Assembly (NCBI GenBank): GCA_020025475.1
Contig: JAHHSA010000073.1
Span: forward strand, 1-6,347
From: Oscillibacter sp.
GTDB taxonomy: Bacteria; Bacillota; Clostridia; Oscillospirales; Oscillospiraceae
DNA: 6,347 nucleotides
Reading direction: 5' to 3'
Positions within the stretch are counted from its first letter, which is position 1. The number at the start of each line of letters is the position of its first letter. The translations under genes and the position numbers were made by a program. The notes below the pieces were generated by a model. The model had not been told where the DNA came from. It saw only the letters and a program-made list of their open reading frames with translations, and did no database searches. Shown one piece after another: positions 1 to 4,873 of this stretch.

Positions 1-64
1 AAAAAGCCTGTACCCCTTGATACTCTAGGCGTTCAGCCAAAAATATCTAAATGGTACAGGCTTT
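1..64 (-). terminator. Structured intrinsic terminator of the tRNA-Arg gene
   Basis: A perfect 12-bp inverted repeat (3-14 with 53-64, arms AAAGCCTGTACC and GGTACAGGCTTT) lies one base past the encoded CCA end of the tRNA. On the minus strand the second arm runs into five T residues at 5-1. The 38-nt interior is not plain loop: GATA 19-22 can pair with TATC 44-47, and GGC 28-30 with GCC 36-38, giving three nested helices with nearly symmetric internal loops. The perfect arms, the U-run and the position support a terminator. The long interior is unusual for one. Confidence 0.75.
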
Positions 65-65
65 A

Positions 66-142
66 TGGTACGCCCGATTGGATTCGAACCAACGGCCTTT
101 AGAGTCGGAGTCTAACGCTCTATCCAACTGAGCTACGGGCGC
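66..142 (-). tRNA. tRNA-Arg, anticodon CCG
   Basis: A 77-nt cloverleaf with encoded CCA reads codon CGG. The acceptor strand GCGCCCG pairs with CGGGCGT, the D arm is GCTC/GAGC, and the anticodon stem TTAGA/TCTAA closes the seven-base loop CTCCGAC, so the anticodon is CCG. The T arm is GTTGG/CCAAT around TTCGAAT. The discriminator is A73 and an A follows G18-G19 in the D loop (A20), both consistent with known arginine identity elements. The first acceptor pair is G1-U72, whereas the E. coli homologue, from memory, has a Watson-Crick pair there. It has its own promoter upstream and a terminator directly downstream, so it looks like a single-gene unit. Confidence 0.97.
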
Positions 143-146
143 ATAC

Positions 147-182
147 CTACCATATTGTCTTGCTTTGCAAGCACTATGGTAG
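147..182. repeat. Nested palindrome in the tRNA-Arg 5' leader
   Basis: Outer arms CTACCATA (147-154) and TATGGTAG (175-182) pair perfectly, and inner arms CTTGC (159-163) and GCAAG (167-171) close a TTT loop. The outer right arm overlaps the last two bases of the tRNA -10 box. The inner hairpin would lie in the 5' leader of the tRNA precursor. It could be an operator, a leader structure read by RNase P, or chance. I only see the symmetry. Confidence 0.6.
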
Positions 183-209
183 TATAGCAGAGATTTCCCT
201 GATTGTAAA
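181..209 (-). promoter_or_regulatory. Predicted promoter of tRNA-Arg
   Basis: On the minus strand a -35 box TTTACA (204-209) and a -10 box TATACT (181-186) are separated by exactly 17 bp. This is close to the vegetative sigma-A consensus. Transcription would start near 174, leaving a leader of roughly 32 nt before the tRNA. The boxes begin immediately after the stop codon of the metalloregulator gene, so the tRNA does not depend on readthrough from it. Confidence 0.8.
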
Positions 210-216
210 GGCTTTT

Positions 217-603
217 TCAGGATTTATTTTCTGTTTTTTCCGCCTGCTGCACAAAGTCACAGATGCGGGCAAAGGTCTCCTCACTCAGATCGTGCTCCAC
301 CTTGCAGGCATCTGTTGCAGCGGCTTCCTCAGAAACACCCATCAGAATGAACATCCGGGTGATGGTCTTATGTCTGCCGTACACGCGTTTGGCGATTTGC
401 ATACCGGTCTCGTTGAGTGTAATGCTACCGTCGTGGGCCATGGAGATATACCCGTTTTCCCGCAGCTTTTTCATGGCTACGCTGACGCTGGGTTTGGAGA
501 GGCCCAACTCATTGACGATATCAATGGACCGCACAATGCCCAGACGCTCTTTGAGCATCAGAATGGATTCCAGATAGTCCTCCGCGGACTCATGGATCAC
601 CAA
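217..603 (-). CDS. DtxR/MntR-family metal-dependent transcriptional regulator
   Basis: The product is a small cytosolic repressor expected to bind DNA when loaded with Mn(II) or Fe(II). Residues 1-70 form a winged helix-turn-helix with the recognition segment SKPSVSVAMKKLRENGY (36-52). Residues about 72-118 are the dimerisation and metal-binding helices. There is no C-terminal SH3-like domain, so it is the short MntR-like form (128 aa against about 142 in B. subtilis MntR). Likely metal ligands are D9, E12, H78, C100, E103 and H104. They align one for one with MntR D8, E11, H77, E99, E102 and H103, except that Cys replaces E99 as in DtxR (C102). The upstream TTG at 612 abuts the ribosome site GAAAGGAG (613-620) and is too close. 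I chose TTG at 603 (9-nt spacing). GTG at 600 is an equally reasonable start. No metal transporter lies nearby, so the target metal cannot be read from context. Confidence 0.93.
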   Translation of the reverse strand: MVIHESAEDYLESILMLKERLGIVRSIDIVNELGLSKPSVSVAMKKLRENGYISMAHDGSITLNETGMQIAKRVYGRHKTITRMFILMGVSEEAAATDACKVEHDLSEETFARICDFVQQAEKTENKS

Positions 604-622
604 GACTAACAACTCCTTTCTT

Positions 623-658
623 AAAAAAAGCGGCCATCAGTACACATCTGACGGCTGC
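623..658 (-). terminator. Terminator hairpin in the metalloregulator leader (possible attenuator)
   Basis: On the minus strand GCAGCCGTCAG (648-658) pairs with CTGATGGCCGC (630-640) around the seven-base loop ATGTGTA, with one A-C mismatch and one G-U pair, then a run of seven T residues (629-623). That is a textbook intrinsic terminator. It ends only about 2 nt before the ribosome site of the regulator gene (613-620), so any transcript that expresses the gene must read through it. It could simply end pncB transcripts, but its position makes attenuation of the regulator gene the more interesting reading. Confidence 0.75.
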
Positions 659-672
659 AATGATCTCTCACG

Positions 673-694
673 TATATGGCACCGCTGTCATATA
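673..694. promoter_or_regulatory. Operator-like palindrome before the metalloregulator
   Basis: TATATGGCA (673-681) and TGTCATATA (686-694) are 9-bp arms with one mismatch around CCGC. The palindrome covers roughly +1 to +22 of the transcript from the predicted promoter at 701-729, a usual place for a repressor site. Autoregulation by the downstream DtxR/MntR protein is an inference. The sequence is not an obvious match to the B. subtilis MntR or corynebacterial DtxR box as I remember them. Confidence 0.5.
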
Positions 695-700
695 TTGTTA

Positions 701-729
701 AGTATATCAAATCTTTACCCATTGCGCAA
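701..729 (-). promoter_or_regulatory. Predicted promoter of the metalloregulator gene
   Basis: On the minus strand -35 TTGCGC (724-729) and -10 TATACT (701-706) are separated by 17 bp. The -10 sits in the context GATATACT, the same octamer found in the predicted yqeG promoter at 5430. The start would be close to 694, giving an untranslated leader of about 90 nt that contains both the palindrome at 673-694 and the terminator hairpin at 623-658. Confidence 0.65.
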
Positions 730-768
730 GTGTTTTCGCCTGGCGTCCTTGTCCATTTTAACCAGAAA

Positions 769-797
769 CCGGGTGCGGACCATCGGTGGGCACCCGG
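769..797 (-). terminator. Probable terminator hairpin after pncB
   Basis: The stem CCGGGTGC (769-776) with GCACCCGG (790-797) and a 13-nt loop, itself able to form ACC/GGT, begins 11 nt past the pncB stop codon. On the minus strand it is followed only by the short tract TTTCT, so termination may be partial. The stronger U-run hairpin at 623-658 could act as backup. Confidence 0.6.
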
Positions 798-808
798 CTT
801 TCTCACGC

Positions 809-2257
809 TTATTTTTTCTCCCGCAGCAGATTCTGCTTGATATCCCAGAGCTTCTGGGACAGATCCACATAGTAGTTATGGGGATTTTCGAAACGCTTGA
901 CCTCATCCCACAGGGCGTCCACCTGCTCCCTGCAATAGGTCTGAATCTCCTGGAGCGTGGGCTGCTGATAGACCAGCTCACCGCCCTTGAACACCTGCAC
1001 CTGCAAAGGCTTGGCGGTGAAATTGGTATAGGTCTTGCGCTTCCAGGTGGCCTCCGGATCGAACAGCTCCAGAGGCTGGCTCTCATCCACCACCTCATCA
1101 TAGACGGCGATATAGTCCGCCTCGGCCTTGCCGGTGGCGTTGTCGAAAATGCGATAGGTCTTCTTGAAATGGGGGTTCGTGATCTTTCCCACGTTCTCGC
1201 TGACCTTGATCTTGGGCACCACATGACCGGCCTCATCCTCCACGGCGGCCAGCTTGTAAACACCGCCGAACACGGGCTCGCTGCGGGCGGTGATCATCCG
1301 CTCACCCACGCCGAACATATCCACGCAGGCACCCTGCTGAAGCAGATCCTGGATGATATACTCGTCCAGCGCGTTGGATGCGGAGATTTTGCACTCGGTC
1401 CAGCCCGCCTCGTCCAGCATCTTCCTGGCTTCCCGGGTCAGGTAGGCGATGTCGCCGGAGTCCAGCCGGATGCCGCACTTGGTAATGCCCAGGGGCTTGA
1501 GGACCTCGTTAAAGGCCCGGATGGCGTCCGGCACACCGGATTTCAGGGTGTTATAGGTATCCACCAGCAGCGTGGCATTGTCGGGATAGATCCGGCAGTA
1601 GGTCTTGAAGGCCTCCAGCTGGCTGTCAAACATCTGGACCCAGGCGTGGGCCATAGTGCCGCCTGCGGGCACGCCGTAGAGCTGGTCAGAGATGGTGCAG
1701 GCCGTGCCGCTGCAGCCGCCGATGTAGGCAGCGCGGGCGCCGGTGATGGCGCCGTCGGCACCCTGGGCACGGCGGGAGCCGAACTCCAGCACCGTGCGCC
1801 CCTTGGCCGCACGGCAGATGCGGTTGGCCTTGGTGGCAATCAGGCTCTGGTGATTCACAGTCAGCAGCGTAAAGGTTTCAATGATCTGGGCCTGGATGGC
1901 CGGTGCCCGGACGGTGACGATGGGTTCCCGTGGGAAGATGGGCGTGCCCTCGGGCGCTGCCCAGATGTCACCGGTGAATTTGAAATTGCGGAGGTAGTCC
2001 AGGAACCCTTCGGAGAACATATTGCGTCCCCGGAGATAGGCGATGTCCTCCTCGCTGAAATGGAGGTTTTGGATATAGTCGATCAACTGATCCAGGCCGG
2101 CGCAGATGGCAAAGCCGCCCTTGTCGGGCACGTCCCGGAAGAACACGTCAAAATAGGTGATGCGGTTCTGGTAGCCCGTCTCAAAATACCCGTTGCCCAT
2201 GGTCAGCTCGTAAAAATCACAGAGCATGGTCATGTTCAGTTTTTCTACGGTTTTCAT
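809..2257 (-). CDS. pncB: Nicotinate phosphoribosyltransferase
   Basis: The enzyme joins nicotinate and PRPP to form nicotinate mononucleotide with ATP hydrolysis (EC 6.3.4.21). It is the entry step of the Preiss-Handler NAD salvage pathway and acts in the cytosol. The 482-aa product has the normal length for the Firmicutes form. It opens with the family signature NMTMLCDFYELTM (8-20). Visible signatures further on are EFGSRRAQG (158-166), GTMAHAW (200-206) with the presumed phosphorylated histidine H204, the phosphate-loop-like RLDSGD (264-269), and GVGER (316-320). The ATG start has GAGGTG (2263-2268) at proper spacing. It has its own predicted promoter and no nadD, nadE or niaP neighbour here. 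No recognised niacin-responsive operator is visible. Nicotinamide phosphoribosyltransferase is a related alternative, but the full set of motifs favours the nicotinate enzyme. Confidence 0.97.
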   Translation of the reverse strand: MKTVEKLNMTMLCDFYELTMGNGYFETGYQNRITYFDVFFRDVPDKGGFAICAGLDQLIDYIQNLHFSEEDIAYLRGRNMFSEGFLDYLRNFKFTGDIWAAPEGTPIFPREPIVTVRAPAIQAQIIETFTLLTVNHQSLIATKANRICRAAKGRTVLEFGSRRAQGADGAITGARAAYIGGCSGTACTISDQLYGVPAGGTMAHAWVQMFDSQLEAFKTYCRIYPDNATLLVDTYNTLKSGVPDAIRAFNEVLKPLGITKCGIRLDSGDIAYLTREARKMLDEAGWTECKISASNALDEYIIQDLLQQGACVDMFGVGERMITARSEPVFGGVYKLAAVEDEAGHVVPKIKVSENVGKITNPHFKKTYRIFDNATGKAEADYIAVYDEVVDESQPLELFDPEATWKRKTYTNFTAKPLQVQVFKGGELVYQQPTLQEIQTYCREQVDALWDEVKRFENPHNYYVDLSQKLWDIKQNLLREKK

Positions 2258-2301
2258 AAAAACACCTCAAAGTCGTTTATCGCAAGGCGATTGTTTCTTT
2301 G

Positions 2302-2330
2302 ATTATAGCTGTAAAAGTCCGCAAAAGCAA
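2302..2330 (-). promoter_or_regulatory. pncB: Predicted promoter of pncB
   Basis: On the minus strand a consensus -10 TATAAT (2302-2307) lies 17 bp from -35 TTGCTT (2325-2330). The start would fall near 2295, giving a leader of about 38 nt. That leader contains a short palindrome ATCGC-AAG-GCGAT (2279-2291) just upstream of the ribosome site. Its role is unknown. Confidence 0.75.
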
Positions 2331-2383
2331 TGCGTGGTGCAAATTTCCGCCTGGGAAAAGGGAAAACAGATAAAACTTGCTTT

Positions 2384-2405
2384 GAAAGGCAGCGTGCAGC
2401 CTTCC
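2384..2405 (-). other. Second hairpin between hbd and pncB
   Basis: On the minus strand GGAAGGC (2405-2399) can pair with GCCTTTC (2390-2384) over seven base pairs with one G-U, around an eight-base loop. It lies 54 bp upstream of the pncB -35 box. A short T-run occurs only about 8 nt later, so it may be a backup terminator for hbd transcripts or have no role. Confidence 0.35.
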
Positions 2406-2434
2406 GTTGAAAAAACGCCGGTGTCCGGACAAGC

Positions 2435-2470
2435 GCATCCCCGGTTCCATTTCCATGAAACCGGGGATGC
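2435..2470 (-). terminator. Strong hairpin downstream of hbd, without an adjacent U-run
   Basis: Perfect 12-bp arms GCATCCCCGGTT (2435-2446) and AACCGGGGATGC (2459-2470) enclose a 12-nt loop that can itself pair CAT with ATG. It begins 45 nt after the hbd stop. Neither strand has a T-run directly after the stem. The nearest on the minus strand is six T residues at 2415-2410, beyond the palindrome TGTCCGGACA (2422-2431). It may be a terminator with displaced U-run or an mRNA 3'-end stabiliser. Confidence 0.55.
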
Positions 2471-2515
2471 CAAATGCGTTCACAGCAATATCTGGGGATG
2501 GTTTCTGCGCAGAGA

Positions 2516-3430
2516 TCAGTTGGCGCAGGACATCAGGGAGCGTTCCTTGACCAGAACAGGGTTGACGCCTGCCTTCTTGCCGTCCTGATACACATAGAAG
2601 CCGGCGCCGCTCTTGCGGCCCATATAGCCGGCGCGAACCAGCTTGCGCAGAATCATGGAGGAGCTGTACTTCTCGCCATACTCCAGAGCCATGACCTCCA
2701 TGACGTTGAGCAGGATATCCAGACCGATCATATCAGCCAGCTCCAGGGGACCCATAGGATGGTTGCAGCCCAGCTTCATGCCGTCATCGATATCCTCAAC
2801 GGTACCGACATGGACATCCAGGGCGCAGCAGGCCTCGTTGAGCATCGGCAGCAGGATGCGGTTGACGATAAAGCCGGGCTTATCGTCAGACAGGATCAGG
2901 GTCTTGCCCATCTTCTCGCCCACTTCCTTGATGGTGCTCAGAACCTCCTGGCTGGTCAGCAGGCCGCAGATGACCTCGCACAGCCGCATCTTGGGCACGG
3001 GGCTGAAGAAGTGGAGACCCACCACACGGTCAGGACGCTTGGTAGCGGAGGCCAGGGTGGTCAGGGAGATGGAAGAGGTGTTGGAGGCGAAAATGGTGTG
3101 CTCAGGGCAAATGTCCTCCAACTGTGCGAACACAGCCTGCTTTGCCTCAGCGTTTTCGTAGATGGCCTCGATCACCAGATCTGCCTCCTTGGCGGCAGCC
3201 ATGTTTTCAGCCAGGGACAGTCGGCTCAGCGCTGCGTCCCGGTCAGCCTCGCTCATGCGGCCCTTTGCGACATCGTGGGCCAGAGCCTTCTCAATGCCGC
3301 CTCTGGCGCGCTCCAGCGTCTCCAGACGCTGGTCGTTCAGGATGACGTTGTAACCGGAGGCAATGGCCGTCTGTGCAATACCGCTGCCCATCAGGCCTGC
3401 GCCCACTACGAAAATATTCTGGATGTTCAT
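2516..3430 (-). CDS. hbd: 3-hydroxybutyryl-CoA dehydrogenase
   Basis: The enzyme reversibly reduces acetoacetyl-CoA to (S)-3-hydroxybutyryl-CoA with NAD(P)H, the second step of the clostridial butyrate pathway, in the cytosol. The 304-aa product is slightly longer than the usual 280-285 aa. The N-terminal Rossmann domain carries GAGLMGSGIA (10-19). The active site shows SNTSSIS (116-122), H140 in VGLHFFSPVP and E152 in RLCEVI, which form the His-Glu pair of the family, and N190 in GFIVNRIL. The C-terminal helical domain contains NHPMGPLELADMIGLD (223-238) and GRKSGAGFYVY (271-281). The extra C-terminal tail is about 20 residues. I chose ATG at 3430 because AAAGGAG stands 6 nt upstream. An in-frame ATG at 3454 has no comparable site. 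Thiolase, crotonase, bcd and etf genes are absent, so this copy stands alone. A 3-hydroxyacyl-CoA dehydrogenase of broader chain length is possible. Confidence 0.95.
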   Translation of the reverse strand: MNIQNIFVVGAGLMGSGIAQTAIASGYNVILNDQRLETLERARGGIEKALAHDVAKGRMSEADRDAALSRLSLAENMAAAKEADLVIEAIYENAEAKQAVFAQLEDICPEHTIFASNTSSISLTTLASATKRPDRVVGLHFFSPVPKMRLCEVICGLLTSQEVLSTIKEVGEKMGKTLILSDDKPGFIVNRILLPMLNEACCALDVHVGTVEDIDDGMKLGCNHPMGPLELADMIGLDILLNVMEVMALEYGEKYSSSMILRKLVRAGYMGRKSGAGFYVYQDGKKAGVNPVLVKERSLMSCAN

Positions 3431-3483
3431 GATTTGCTCCTTTAAACTGTTCATTCTCTGCGCTTTGAATGTCAGGATTTTAT

Positions 3484-3498
3484 TGACCGGTCCCGTCA
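3484..3498. promoter_or_regulatory. Operator-like palindrome upstream of hbd
   Basis: TGACCGG and CCCGTCA are arranged around a central T, giving 7-bp arms with one mismatch 54 bp before the hbd start codon. No convincing -35/-10 pair was found between 3431 and 3545, so the relation to a promoter is unclear. It does not resemble the Rex site (TTGTTAA-N4-TTAACAA) that controls many butyrate genes. Chance is possible. Confidence 0.3.
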
Positions 3499-3545
3499 GG
3501 CCATAAGGTACGGCGGGCCAGAGATCACAATTTGATTTTGACAAT

Positions 3546-3580
3546 AAAAACCCCGATTTCGAAACACGAAACCGGGGTTT
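3546..3580 (-). terminator. Intrinsic terminator after the zinc-ribbon gene
   Basis: On the minus strand AAACCCCG (3580-3573) and TTTCG (3571-3567) pair with CGAAA (3561-3557) and CGGGGTTT (3555-3548), with one mismatch in the stem and a five-base loop. The stem runs into five T residues ending at 3546. It lies 60 nt past the stop of the zinc-ribbon gene and cleanly separates the efp unit from hbd. Confidence 0.88.
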
Positions 3581-3639
3581 GCACGGATTCCTTGTCTGCC
3601 GCCTTAATCGGCAGGCACGTATGATTGACTTGAGAGAAA

Positions 3640-4083
3640 TTACTCCTCGTCCTGAGGCTCGGCGATATCCTCGTCCAGGCTGCCCAGATCGAACTCCAGC
3701 TTCTCGCCGCAGTTGGGGCAGATGATCTCGCCGTCTTCCAGGATGGACTCATCGAAGAAGATTTCCTCCTCGCAGGTGGGGCAGGTGGTTGCATAGCAAT
3801 CCTCGTCCTCATCCAGCTCGTCGTACTCATACTCGTCTTCGTCGTCCTCGTCATCGTCCTCGTCGTCGAAGATCACGTCCTCTACGTCCTCCAGGTCGTC
3901 GCTGACTGCGTCCAGACCGTCCGCCAGCTCTTCCTCGAAGTCCTGCATGTCTTCCAGCTCCAGGGCGATATCGTCCAGAACGTCGATGATGGCAGCAAAC
4001 AGCTTGCCTTCCTTCTTCTCAGTGTCCAGGTCCATGCCTTCGGCCAGGCCCTTCAGATAAGCGATCTTCTCAGTGATTTCCAT
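3640..4083 (-). CDS. CD1247-type acidic zinc-ribbon protein, function unknown
   Basis: I recognise this as the clostridial family named for the CD1247 N-terminal domain. Its function is unknown. The first 45 residues contain the family signature EKIAYLKGLAEGMDLD (5-20) and an amphipathic helix rich in I, L and A. Residues 43-70 are an acidic, probably coiled helix. Residues 71-95 are almost entirely D, E and Y. A zinc ribbon follows with CPTC (101-104) and CPNC (122-125), and a further acidic tail ends the 147-aa protein. The ATG at 4083 has GAAAGGAG (4092-4099) 8 nt upstream, and the more distal TTG would overlap that site, so ATG is the start. It follows efp by 74 nt without a visible terminator, so co-transcription is likely. 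Zinc binding and a nucleic-acid or ribosome role are inferences only. No signal peptide or membrane segment is present. Confidence 0.9.
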   Translation of the reverse strand: MEITEKIAYLKGLAEGMDLDTEKKEGKLFAAIIDVLDDIALELEDMQDFEEELADGLDAVSDDLEDVEDVIFDDEDDDEDDEDEYEYDELDEDEDCYATTCPTCEEEIFFDESILEDGEIICPNCGEKLEFDLGSLDEDIAEPQDEE

Positions 4084-4157
4084 GATGGTAGCTCCTTTCA
4101 AAATGCAAAAGTAGCGGTTGTTTCAATCATATTCCACACAAAGAGGCAAGCGTCAGC

Positions 4158-4727
4158 TTACTCCTTGCAGCGGCCCAGGTACTCGCCGGTACGGGTGTCG
4201 ACGGTGATCTTCTCGCCCTCAGAGATGAACAGGGGCACCTGGATCACAGCGCCGGTCTCCAGGGTAGCGGGCTTGGTGACGTTGGTGGCGGTATCGCCCT
4301 TCACGCCGGGCTCGGTGGCGGTAACGGTCAGGTCCATGAAGTTGGGGACCTCAACGGAGAACACGCTGCCCTTGAAGCTCAGCAGAGTGCACATGGTGTT
4401 CTCGGTGATGAACTTGAAGCCGTCGCCCAGAACGTCCTCGTTCAGGGGGAACATGTCGTAGGTCTCGGGGTCCATGAAGTAGTACAGGCCGTCGTCATTG
4501 TAGCTGTACTCAGCGCTCTTGCGCTCGACAGTTGCCTGCTCGAACTTTGCGCTGGGGTTGAAAGCCTCTTCACGGACAGCACCGGTCATCACGTTTCTGT
4601 ACTTGGTACGCACGAAAGCGGCACCCTTGCCAGGCTTCACGTGCTGGAAATCGACGACGGTCATAACTTTACCGTCCATCTCAAAGGTAACTCCCTTTCG
4701 GAAATCGCCAGCAGTAATCGTTGCCAT
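4158..4727 (-). CDS. efp: Translation elongation factor P
   Basis: EF-P binds between the ribosomal P and E sites and speeds peptide-bond formation at polyproline stretches. The 189-aa product matches the usual length near 185. Domain I (about 1-64) carries the tip loop KPGKGAAF (31-38) with K34 at the place modified in other bacteria. Domain II (about 65-127) and domain III (about 130-189) follow, with a C-terminal signature close to GEKITVDTRTGEYLGR (171-186). No modification enzyme (EpmA, EarP) is in the window, and which modification applies cannot be read here. A strong ribosome site GAGGAGG (4736-4742) stands 8 nt from ATG. The gene has its own promoter and a leader of about 80 nt with a hairpin. 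It probably shares a transcript with the zinc-ribbon gene. Confidence 0.98.
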   Translation of the reverse strand: MATITAGDFRKGVTFEMDGKVMTVVDFQHVKPGKGAAFVRTKYRNVMTGAVREEAFNPSAKFEQATVERKSAEYSYNDDGLYYFMDPETYDMFPLNEDVLGDGFKFITENTMCTLLSFKGSVFSVEVPNFMDLTVTATEPGVKGDTATNVTKPATLETGAVIQVPLFISEGEKITVDTRTGEYLGRCKE

Positions 4728-4752
4728 ATTTGTTTCCTCCTCACAAATCTAT

Positions 4753-4783
4753 GAGAAAACGACCTGCGGGAGGACATTTTCTC
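4753..4783 (-). promoter_or_regulatory. Hairpin in the efp 5' leader with an anti-Shine-Dalgarno stretch
   Basis: Outer arms GAGAAAA (4753-4759) and TTTTCTC (4777-4783) pair perfectly, and CCT can pair with AGG inside. On the minus strand this segment includes TCCTCC (4774-4769), fully complementary to GGAGGA (4740-4735) of the efp ribosome site. The leader could therefore fold two ways, one of them hiding the ribosome site. This is a structural inference. No known riboswitch class was recognised. Confidence 0.45.
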
Positions 4784-4817
4784 TGTTGTACATTTTATTT
4801 GGTAAAATACCTTTGAT

Positions 4818-4846
4818 ATTTTATCCTATGTCAGTCGGTATTGCAA
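4818..4846 (-). promoter_or_regulatory. efp: Predicted promoter of efp
   Basis: On the minus strand -35 TTGCAA (4841-4846) and -10 TAAAAT (4818-4823) have a 17-bp spacer. The start would be near 4811, inside the short palindrome GGTAAAATACC (4801-4811). The boxes begin 27 bp past the stop of yqeG. Confidence 0.65.
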
Positions 4847-4873
4847 GTAGTTTTCCTGGAAATATCGGTTTTT

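Noticed and set aside
66..142. tRNA gene as an integration (att) site for a mobile element
   Set aside because: No integrase gene and no repeated copy of the tRNA 3' end is present in the window.
672..694. A seven-codon ORF (MTAVPYT) as a leader peptide of the metalloregulator
   Set aside because: No Shine-Dalgarno sequence precedes it, it would start almost at the transcript 5' end, and it lacks the repeated regulatory codons of known leader peptides.
621..806. A 61-codon minus-strand frame between pncB and the metalloregulator
   Set aside because: It runs through two hairpins and the predicted promoter, has no ribosome site and ends inside the terminator U-run. Non-coding leader explains the region better.
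695..2302. A 535-codon plus-strand open frame opposite pncB
   Set aside because: It is the antisense shadow of a clearly identified enzyme gene, has low-complexity His/Gly/Leu composition, no ribosome site and no family resemblance.
2258..2515. NiaR or NrtR operator upstream of pncB
   Set aside because: No sequence resembling the niacin-responsive palindromes I know of was found near the promoter.
2474..3445. A 323-codon plus-strand open frame opposite hbd
   Set aside because: Antisense shadow: the minus strand encodes a full hbd with all catalytic motifs and a good ribosome site.
3431..3544. A 38-residue N-terminal extension of Hbd
   Set aside because: The extension would start inside the upstream terminator, does not resemble the family, and the ATG at 3430 has an ideal ribosome site.
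3810..3880. Trinucleotide-like low-complexity DNA (GTC/CTC runs) as a repeat element
   Set aside because: It is fully explained by the Asp/Glu-rich stretch of the zinc-ribbon protein on the minus strand.
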